Assembly: GCA_963847575.1 (NCBI GenBank)
Contig: CAWKAL010000126.1
Coordinates: 1-21,167 of the forward strand
DNA length: 21,167 nucleotides
DNA from: JASBSR01 sp963847575
Lineage (GTDB): Bacteria > Pseudomonadota > Gammaproteobacteria > SZUA-229
Direction: 5' to 3'
Positions 8,101 to 13,463 of the stretch are shown piece by piece. The notes under the pieces are model-generated. The model saw only the letters and a program-made list of their open reading frames with translations. It was not told where the DNA came from and made no database searches. Both the position numbers and the translations under genes were made by a program. Numbering within the stretch: the first letter of the stretch is position 1; each line of letters starts with the position of its first letter.

Positions 8101-9073
8101 TTGGATCACCGGCCATCAGCCTTGCATAATCACCGCTGTGATCCGGATCGATGGTGTTGGGTTTAACCACCTGTGCCAGGATAGAGTTATATGCTGGCAA
8201 TACGCAGCAGTAGGCAAACTCGAAACCGGTACAGTGCATACCCAGCTCGTAGTTCATCATGATCTTGAAGTCGGTCTGAGCAGCGAAACCCGGATCGATT
8301 GGCGGCAGATCAGTTTCATCGTTGTCGGTGGGGCTTGCACAGCCCGGATCCGCTGGAAAATCGATCAGGCCATCACCATCATTATCGATGCCATCGTTGC
8401 ACTGAGCGACGGGTGGTACATCGGTTACAGTAATCGTTACGGTTGCATTTGAGCTGAACTGACCATCAAACGCTGCATAGACAAAGCTATCAATACCGGC
8501 TGAATTACCCGTATACGTGAATGAACCGTTTGCATTCAGGTTCAATGTACCATTGCCGGGACCAGAAACCAGACTTGCAGTCAGAGGTGATAACTGGCCG
8601 TCATCGGTATCGTTGCCCAGCACGCCCGGTGCGGCAACACTCAACTGTACCGCGGTGGTTGCACTGTAGGAATCATCGTTGGCCGTTGGCGGGGTATTGC
8701 CGCCGCCTCCGTTGACAGTCACTGTGACTTCTGCCGAACAGTTCGAGGGATTTTCTTTCGAAGCCGTGCCATCAAGCCTTGCCGTGTAAGATCCGGCATT
8801 ATTGTAAGTCACGCTGACAGAGCAATCAGAAGTGGCACCTGAGGGAACCCCGCCATCAAATGTCCAGTTGCAGGTCTTTTTACCCTTGCCGCTAATGCTG
8901 CCTGAAAAGTCAACCGACTGTCCTTCATCAATTGTCGCGTTAGCGGGATTAGTAGCAATACTACATATGGCCGCTGCCTGAACCGTGCCAGCGGTGATCA
9001 CCAGCATAAAACCGGTACAAGTAGCCATAAAGGCTGTTTTATTTAACAACTGACGTAGAAGACTCGTGAACAT
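5165..9073 (-). CDS. Exported nine-haem c-type cytochrome with PKD and cadherin-like modules
   Basis: 1302 aa; ATG 9073 is preceded by GAGGAGG at ideal spacing. Order of parts: a Sec signal peptide (about 1-34, ending VQA-AA); an Ig/PKD-like domain (about 36-120) with paired cysteines; a Gly-rich linker; a cadherin/VCBS-like domain (about 127-218, PPTANDDSYS...GVLGNDTDDG); and a calcium-binding-like Asp repeat (about 225-255, NDGIDNDGDGLIDFP). Next is a 340-residue region of unknown fold starting at NYELGMHC. Nine CxxCH haem sites follow at residues 610, 722, 794, 875, 1066, 1107, 1146, 1197 and 1254. No membrane anchor or sorting signal is evident, so it should act in the periplasm or outside the cell. 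Haem count and adhesive-type modules suggest electron transfer at the cell surface or to a large or insoluble partner; substrate unknown. Family-level naming is uncertain. Confidence 0.9.
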   Translation of the reverse strand: MFTSLLRQLLNKTAFMATCTGFMLVITAGTVQAAAICSIATNPANATIDEGQSVDFSGSISGKGKKTCNWTFDGGVPSGATSDCSVSVTYNNAGSYTARLDGTASKENPSNCSAEVTVTVNGGGGNTPPTANDDSYSATTAVQLSVAAPGVLGNDTDDGQLSPLTASLVSGPGNGTLNLNANGSFTYTGNSAGIDSFVYAAFDGQFSSNATVTITVTDVPPVAQCNDGIDNDGDGLIDFPADPGCASPTDNDETDLPPIDPGFAAQTDFKIMMNYELGMHCTGFEFAYCCVLPAYNSILAQVVKPNTIDPDHSGDYARLMAGDPNEGLDALGRETVVRDLELDNSGNFKKYVLKYWHEAQPRNDGRGKAQSSLLISAAEGNSLLAWNTKFDSVEVVNGAMQYGDYNGSQAVLKGDGDFTDPTDNYQNAVWNHLYFYENLEGDNTTGTSLEADKIRLGVTGQPGPFPTVAYPTDCGPAFHPLGPVTTDANGNTVANDCGGFSNGNVLTFSGDKGTVVYTQMKVLENLPIMLTSPDIWEALGLPLTPFEDSVDFFGDPGLLNEDSVRPYVAMKAQMYDYDPGAPSGAGAATLDSAGNPVIGFGTAPIDIPNCERCHSNPANGTQIANSVAEGGGTLIVANSPNGDPAQYALVEQEYNYWNAFYNIDTGAGDSDWYSRLKSAAISMLNGHDIQHGTSFAANYPGADPVGNELAQNTRLGHESVICQRCHADNVIAAVKSAECGPGNELGTEQCTAGTLIKPITEAIHNNHRGINMPNADGELGIIAFADSLGRDGGCQGCHPAHRSDGDMAGYPITLAGTNKYANGDNRGANGGCFVGRDVHSNPGKDTDGAETPEYLNAVGQYLADNVASDGNGIWCTNCHNQLGQEIWKAENMEDLVRGVGISNPRGEPTLAAVAAAVGTTLEQAELWLDPKESDAVDYSYAIWDTNPGLCNYVAGYFGVIPVDSAHDGNVATVEVNVNSAAACSTGGGTGLIDCGAEYPGAPAFHICGSVDGDGDFSVNAMDFCTTPDCVTAAQATLPTGSVAVPVPFSAATDGRDHWLSAGEPHCADCHQAPFVEQSGNINAYPPFNYPRKASLMRYSKGHQNISCQGCHESIHGLYPVTPNIDTTSYAQAAALNHDGSHGPLKCGTCHEVNGAGVPSHIEDGLTYNGQPIKEDYDAAVAWMHTFTENADPLVDYCLNCHTDNRTDISSTNRTWTEHAFKGRSSREMMDKVELSQLGYVAGDPAFESPENTVCSSCHGDRTRSLQRRGCTDKWKNHLIEGRASESVWEYISTTYAGSTCGW

Positions 9074-9520
9074 GTCTTCATCCTCCTCGGATTAGATTCA
9101 TTTATTGTCGAGAACAGTCCTGAATTTTGCTGTTACTTAATCTTGTGTAACAAACTCAACGCTGATGTATTTTTTTACTGGCCGCACTTAGCACCATGTA
9201 GCCACTGTTAATGCATATTACGTGCCAGCAACTATCAGGCCTGCAACACCTTGTATACATAAACTTTAAGAATATCAGCAGATTATGATTCAGTTGCTAG
9301 CATGACATAGTGTGTCGATCGAGCATGTCACAGTGGCATGGTTGACTGCCAGACATGACATGGCTGATGCATGTGTACTTAAAGATTTGAATCCGCCAGG
9401 CTGGGGTATACGTTGGCGTATGGAAGCTTGAGGTAATCAAACTAACAGCGTTTCACCAGATCAAATGACTATGATTAGTGTTTCACTACAAAGACGTGAA
9501 ACCGAAATAAATTGTGCGCA
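9074..9520. other. Leader and promoter region of the multihaem cytochrome gene
   Basis: No ORF is credible here. A TGTTAC-N10-GTAACA palindrome lies at 9131-9152, about 58 bp upstream of the cytochrome start. Copies of CATGACA occur at 9301-9307 and 9354-9360, with an inverted CATGTCA at 9324-9330. GTTTCAC (9480-9486) pairs with GTGAAAC (9496-9502). No convincing -35/-10 pair was found on the minus strand, so the promoter may depend on an activator or another sigma factor. Confidence 0.45.
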
Positions 9521-9554
9521 TAAAAAAAGGATGGCCTGGCCATCCTTTTTTTTT
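9521..9554 (-). terminator. Bidirectional intrinsic terminator after cytochrome c4
   Basis: A GGATGG/CCATCC stem (9529-9534 and 9540-9545, loop CCTGG) is flanked by a run of A on the left and a run of T on the right. It begins 16 bp after the cytochrome c4 stop codon on the minus strand. The A run gives the U tract on that strand; the T run would also terminate transcripts coming from the left. Confidence 0.9.
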
Positions 9555-9569
9555 ACGCCTTGTCACTGA

Positions 9570-10178
9570 CTACTTCAGGCTGGCGATGTAGTGTGCAACT
9601 GCTTCGATTTCGGCATCGCTCATTTTGACCACGATGTCGCGCATTAACGCCTTGTCATCAGTGGTGCGCGCGCCGCTCTTGAAGGCCATCAACTGCGCCT
9701 GGGTATAACTGGCGTATTGACCGCCGACCTGGGCATAACCGGTGCCGGCATTACCCGCACCGACTGGACCATGGCAGGCCTTGCATGCGGGGACGCCGTT
9801 GGCCACGTTGCCGCCATTGTAGACTTCGCGGCCCAGCGCCAGCTTGCTCTCGTCAGCCGGGGCTGCACTGCTGAGTTTTTGTACCTGGTAGAAGGCACCG
9901 ATATCAGCCATGTCTTCGTCACTCAGCGCGGCGGCCATGCCCAGCATGATGTCATTGCTGCGGCCGGTGCTTGTCTTGAACGCCTTGAGCTGATTGACGA
10001 TATATATTTCGTTCTGGCCGGCCAGCTTGGGGAAAGCTTCGACCATGCTGTTGCCGTCCATACCGTGGCAACCGCCGCAGGCCAGTGCCTTGGTTTTACC
10101 CGCTTCGGCATCACCTGCGTGCACAGTGCCCGAAAGCGCGAACATCAGAACCAACCCGCTGAAAATCGTTTTAGTCAT
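9570..10178 (-). CDS. Dihaem cytochrome c4
   Basis: 202 aa from ATG 10178. A longer open frame exists upstream, but it crosses the promoter and lacks signal-peptide character, while this start gives MTKTIFSGLVLMFALSGTVHA with a cleavable Sec signal. Two similar domains follow, each with a haem site: CGGCH at 34-38 and CKACH at 132-136. Each has candidate Met ligands further on (M78/M81 and M179/M186). Length and two-domain layout match cytochrome c4, a periplasmic or membrane-attached electron carrier that usually feeds terminal oxidases such as cbb3. The gene is divergent from engB and near polA and thrB, an arrangement shared with Pseudomonas-type genomes, which supports the identification. 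An upstream sigma70 promoter and a downstream terminator make it monocistronic. Confidence 0.93.
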   Translation of the reverse strand: MTKTIFSGLVLMFALSGTVHAGDAEAGKTKALACGGCHGMDGNSMVEAFPKLAGQNEIYIVNQLKAFKTSTGRSNDIMLGMAAALSDEDMADIGAFYQVQKLSSAAPADESKLALGREVYNGGNVANGVPACKACHGPVGAGNAGTGYAQVGGQYASYTQAQLMAFKSGARTTDDKALMRDIVVKMSDAEIEAVAHYIASLK

Positions 10179-10227
10179 TACTTTATAACCCTGTTTAGAG
10201 CCTGTACGGCTGAGAAAATGTGGCGCG

Positions 10228-10256
10228 ATTCTACACCAGAGCCACTGAATCATCAA
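10228..10256 (-). promoter_or_regulatory. Sigma70-type promoter of cytochrome c4
   Basis: On the minus strand TTGATG (10251-10256) and TAGAAT (10228-10233) are separated by exactly 17 bp. Transcription would begin near 10221, giving a leader of about 43 nt before ATG 10178. Confidence 0.7.
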
Positions 10257-10318
10257 TTTGACACGGGCTGCTATCGCTATAAATCCAGGAATAGTACTCG
10301 CTGATCGCGAGTGCGCCG

Positions 10319-10324
10319 TATAAT
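10319..10324 (+). promoter_or_regulatory. -10 box of engB, very close to the start codon
   Basis: A perfect TATAAT lies 10 bp before the engB ATG (10335). The -35 region is poor (ACTCGC at 17 bp) and overlaps a CTCGC-N5-GCGAG palindrome (10297-10311). If used, the transcript would begin at about 10331-10333, leaving almost no leader, which fits the lack of a Shine-Dalgarno element. Confidence 0.45.
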
Positions 10325-10334
10325 CACGCCTATC

Positions 10335-10949
10335 ATGGATAACCGCTTCTACCGACAGGCAAAATTTCTCATCAGCGCTGCTGCGCCGAAGCAGTTCCCG
10401 CAGGATGACGGCCTCGAGGTCGCTTTCGCGGGGCGCTCGAATGCCGGCAAATCCAGTGCAATCAACGCCCTGTGTGACCATCAAGGTCTGGCCAAAACCA
10501 GCAAGACCCCGGGCCGCACGCGTCTGGTCAACTTTTTTGCGCTGGATGACCGCCGCCGGCTGGTCGATTTACCGGGTTACGGCTATGCCAAAGTGCCGGA
10601 ACCGGTAAAACTGGAATGGCAGGCGCTGCTGGAGGAATATCTCACCCAGCAGCAATGTCTGCGCGGCCTGGTGGTAATCGTGGATAGTCGTCACCCGCTC
10701 AAGGAATTCGACTGGCAAATGCTGGACTGGTGCAAGCATTTCGGCCTGCCCGTGCATGTGCTGCTGACCAAGGCCGACAAGCTCAAGCGTGGCGCCCAGG
10801 CAAAAAGCCTGCAGCAGGTGAAAAAAGAACTCAAACAGGCCGGCGTTGACGCCAGTGTACAGGCCTTTTCTGCCAGCAGCCTGCAGGGCATGGACCAGCT
10901 CGTCGCCAAACTCGACAGCTGGCTGGAACTGCCACCGCAGGCTGACTAA
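10335..10949 (+). CDS. engB: Ribosome biogenesis GTP-binding protein EngB (YsxC/YihA)
   Basis: 204 aa from ATG 10335. A GTG at 10311 is in frame but lies upstream of the TATAAT, so it is less likely. All TRAFAC GTPase signatures are present: G1 GRSNAGKS (33-40), G2 TPGRTR (58-63), G3 DLPGYGYA (78-85), G4 TKAD (145-148) and G5 SAS (179-181). Length and the DLPGYGYAKV motif are characteristic of EngB, an essential GTPase needed for assembly of the large ribosomal subunit in the cytoplasm. It sits divergently from cytochrome c4 and near polA, as in Pseudomonas-type genomes. No Shine-Dalgarno sequence is seen before the ATG. Nothing is missing or truncated. Confidence 0.96.
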   Translation: MDNRFYRQAKFLISAAAPKQFPQDDGLEVAFAGRSNAGKSSAINALCDHQGLAKTSKTPGRTRLVNFFALDDRRRLVDLPGYGYAKVPEPVKLEWQALLEEYLTQQQCLRGLVVIVDSRHPLKEFDWQMLDWCKHFGLPVHVLLTKADKLKRGAQAKSLQQVKKELKQAGVDASVQAFSASSLQGMDQLVAKLDSWLELPPQAD

Positions 10950-10950
10950 A

Positions 10951-11064
10951 TCGCGGGCAAAAAAAAGCCCGGGCCAAGAAGGACCGGGCTTAGAAAGCGG
11001 AACCGGCTTGGGGAAACCGGTTCCAGATGGCTTGCTCAGGGAGGTAAGCAAGCCCGCGCCGGGC
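10951..11064. repeat. Four hairpins in tandem downstream of engB
   Basis: Directly after the engB stop there are four successive stem-loops: AGCCCGG (10966-10972/10984-10990), GGAACCGG (10999-11006/11017-11024), GCTTGCT (11030-11036/11047-11053) and GCCCG (11052-11056/11060-11064). The first three loops are nearly equal in length (11, 10 and 10 nt). Together they would make a structured 3' end for engB mRNA or a compact structured element. Confidence 0.6.
10959..10990 (-). terminator. Intrinsic terminator facing the histidine kinase operon
   Basis: AGCCCGG (10966-10972) pairs with CCGGGCT (10984-10990). Read on the minus strand the stem is followed by eight T. It would end read-through transcription arriving from the kinase gene, whose stop is at 11370. 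For engB (plus strand) the U tract is missing. Confidence 0.6.
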
Positions 11065-11369
11065 TACAGCGCATTCACACAACTCACACAAAAATCTTTC
11101 TACAAATCTATTGTTAACACTGATTAAAGACCAGCCAGTTGAGAACGCAGAATCATTCAGACCAGCGGTGTGAAAACCTCCATCATCAGACAAAATATTT
11201 CCTGTGAATGTTCCGCCAAAAGAAATAATTATTTAATAATCAAGGTTTTATATGAGCATACTCGCGCGGGTTATCAATGCCGAGCGCTAACCCGGTACTG
11301 TCGGTAGATTTTCCACCTTATGACAACAGAATGCGCCCGGGAGGGCCTCTGGACAAGCCCCCGAAGCGG
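11065..11369. other. Convergent intergenic interval
   Basis: About 300 bp between the 3' ends of engB and the kinase gene. It is A+T rich to about 11250. A 12-codon ORF, MSILARVINAER (11252-11290), overlaps a hairpin formed by CGGGTTA (11267-11273) and TAACCCG (11288-11294). No other gene or clear promoter is seen. Confidence 0.4.
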
Positions 11370-12800
11370 CTAGATTGAAGGGAAACAAACCTCTACCAGC
11401 AGGCCTTTGCCGGATTCTGGCGGGCGCAGCGTGATGCTGGCGTGGTGCAGCTCGACCACCCGCGCGACGATCGACAGGCCGATACCGCAACCGGGCTGGT
11501 CATGATTTTTCAGGCGATAGAAACGTTCAAACACCCGCTGGGTATCCGCGGCTTCGATGCCGGGGCCATTGTCCTCGACCCGCAGGCATACCTGCTTAGC
11601 CTGCTGCAGGGTGCTGACCTGCACCGTACCGCCGACCTGGGTGTAGGCAATCGCATTGTCGAGCAAATTGCGCAGCATCAGGTGCAGGGCTGCGACATCA
11701 CCCCTGATGGTGCTGCCGTCCACAGAGTGATCAAGTAACTGGATGTTTTTCTTCGCTGCCATCGCGGCATGCTCGGCTATTTCATCTGATACCAGCGCGG
11801 CCAGCTCGGTTTCATGCTGCTGATGCAGGCTGGCATCCGGCTCCAGCCGCGCCAGTGAGAGTAGCTGGCCGACCAGGTGGGATGACCGGTTCACGCCTTC
11901 GATCACGTTGTCGAGCGCGGCATCGCGTTCTTCCACGCTGCTCGAGGTGCGCGCCAGCTCGGCGTGCAACTTGACTGCCGCCAGTGGCGTGCGCAGCTCA
12001 TGCGCGGCATCGGAGGTGATGTGGCGTTCACGTTGCAGCGCATTGCCCAGCCGGCTGAACAGGCGGTTGAGCGCCTGCACGATGGCAGACACTTCTTTCG
12101 GCACGTTGCTGTCATTCACCGCATCGAGATTATCTTCATTGCGTGACTGAATCTGGCTGGCGAGTTCGCGCAAGGGTTCCAGCCCGCTGCTGATCGCAAA
12201 CCAGATGACAACACCCAGCACACAAATCAGCAGCACAAACAGGATTAATAAATCGGAACTGATTTTGCCGACCAGGTCATTGCGCACGTCGATACGCTCA
12301 GCGGTAATGCTGTGTAAATTGCCCTGCCTGCTGTCGAGCCTGAACAAACGCCAGCGGGTATCCTTATCAGCCACCGTCGAATAACCGGGGACGCGCGCCG
12401 TGGTGAGAATGGCCGGCGCGTTATATGAACTGAGCACGATGGCATCATTATTATGAATCACCATGAACGCCAGCTTGGATTCGTAATAATGGCCGGCGCT
12501 GGTGCCTTCATCATCTTCCTGCGAAATCGTCTGTTCTGCCGCAGTCAGCCGGTTGCCTTCAAGAAAACGCTGGAACTGCGCAATGTCATGAAAATCGCCT
12601 TCTTCGATTTCAGCCTGCGCCATGCTCAAAATCAATCGCGCTGAACGCGCGAGCTGGGCGTCAAACAGCTCTTCGGTTTCATGGTGCACATCTTTATATG
12701 CAATCAGCAGAAATATAATCAGCAGGCCGAGTGAGATCAGTAAAACACGACTGACCAGGCGTTGACGTATCGAGGGCTGATGATAATTTTGCTCACTCAT
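11370..12800 (-). CDS. Membrane sensor histidine kinase (QseC/PhoQ-like)
   Basis: 476 aa from ATG 12800, which overlaps the regulator stop codon by eight bases (ATGAGTGA), implying translational coupling. Layout: a transmembrane helix near residues 17-35, a periplasmic sensor region of about 140 residues, a second helix near 183-204, and HAMP near 205-255. Then comes the HisKA H-box SDAAHELRTPLAAVK with phospho-accepting His267. The HATPase domain has an N box around N382 (RNLLDNAIAYT), DNGPGI at 410-415 and GCGIGLS at 437-443. All catalytic motifs are intact. Its architecture matches QseC/TctE/PmrB-type sensors that phosphorylate OmpR-family regulators, here certainly the adjacent one. The signal cannot be read from the sensor region, which has no conserved metal cluster that I can see. 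Confidence 0.93.
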   Translation of the reverse strand: MSEQNYHQPSIRQRLVSRVLLISLGLLIIFLLIAYKDVHHETEELFDAQLARSARLILSMAQAEIEEGDFHDIAQFQRFLEGNRLTAAEQTISQEDDEGTSAGHYYESKLAFMVIHNNDAIVLSSYNAPAILTTARVPGYSTVADKDTRWRLFRLDSRQGNLHSITAERIDVRNDLVGKISSDLLILFVLLICVLGVVIWFAISSGLEPLRELASQIQSRNEDNLDAVNDSNVPKEVSAIVQALNRLFSRLGNALQRERHITSDAAHELRTPLAAVKLHAELARTSSSVEERDAALDNVIEGVNRSSHLVGQLLSLARLEPDASLHQQHETELAALVSDEIAEHAAMAAKKNIQLLDHSVDGSTIRGDVAALHLMLRNLLDNAIAYTQVGGTVQVSTLQQAKQVCLRVEDNGPGIEAADTQRVFERFYRLKNHDQPGCGIGLSIVARVVELHHASITLRPPESGKGLLVEVCFPSI

Positions 12801-13452
12801 TTGGCACCATGTAGCCAACACCACGTATAGTTTTAATAATATCGCTGCCGAGTTTTTTTCTCAGGTGATGTACATAGACTTCGATGGTGTTGCTTTCAAC
12901 ATCATCGCTCCAGCCATAGAGCTTTTCTTCCAGCCGGTCTTTCGACAGTACCCGGCCGGCACTGGAAACCATTTCAAGCAGCATTGCAAATTCACGGCGT
13001 GACAACACCACGGCCACGCCCGCTTTAGTAACAGTATGTGATGCCACATGTATCTCGATATCACGGTAACGCAATATTTCATCTGCAGCGCCGACAGATC
13101 GACGAATTAAAGCGCGCAAACGTGCGCGCAGTTCATCAAGGTCAAAGGGCTTGGTCAGGTAATCATCTGCACCGGCGTCGAGTCCGGCCACCCGGTCTTC
13201 AATACTGTCCTGTGCAGTCAGTATCAATACCGGTGTGTTACATTTATTATTTCTTGCATGACGCAATACTTCGAGGCCACTAACTCGCGGCAAGCCGAGA
13301 TCAAGCACAATCGCGCTATAGCCGGGATCACACACAGCAGCGATTGCACTCTCGCCATCGCGCACCCAGTGCACGTCATACTGATCACGCTTGAGCCCGC
13401 TGCTGATACCTTCTCCGATCAGCCTGTCATCTTCAATTAATAATACTTTCAT
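12793..13452 (-). CDS. OmpR-family response regulator (QseB/PmrA-like)
   Basis: 219 aa. The receiver domain (1-115) has acidic pocket residues D8 and D9, phospho-acceptor D51 (VLDLGLP), switch T79 and K101 (LTKPFD). The winged-helix DNA-binding domain (about 125-217) has the usual SRREFAMLLEM, RVLSKDRLEEKLYGW and NTIEVYVHHLRKKLG motifs. It is a DNA-binding transcription regulator controlled by the kinase encoded immediately behind it. The start ATG 13452 has CAGGA upstream, only 11 bp after the polA stop, so it is probably co-transcribed with polA unless a promoter lies inside polA. Target genes are unknown. Confidence 0.94.
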   Translation of the reverse strand: MKVLLIEDDRLIGEGISSGLKRDQYDVHWVRDGESAIAAVCDPGYSAIVLDLGLPRVSGLEVLRHARNNKCNTPVLILTAQDSIEDRVAGLDAGADDYLTKPFDLDELRARLRALIRRSVGAADEILRYRDIEIHVASHTVTKAGVAVVLSRREFAMLLEMVSSAGRVLSKDRLEEKLYGWSDDVESNTIEVYVHHLRKKLGSDIIKTIRGVGYMVPNE

Positions 13453-13463
13453 GCTTTATCCTG

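Noticed and set aside
9333..9350. Sigma54-like TGGCA...TGC element
   Set aside because: The GG-to-GC distance is one base too long for the -24/-12 consensus, and the -12 half is poor.
10179..10484. A longer N-terminus for cytochrome c4
   Set aside because: The extension overlaps the sigma70 promoter and the engB start region, and it would bury the signal peptide inside the protein.
10569..11051. Minus-strand open frame opposite engB
   Set aside because: It lies antisense to the conserved GTPase gene and runs into the hairpin region; its product shows no domain.
12801..12824. An earlier start for the histidine kinase
   Set aside because: The extra eight codons lie wholly in the regulator gene, while ATG 12800 in the ATGAGTGA overlap is the usual coupled start.
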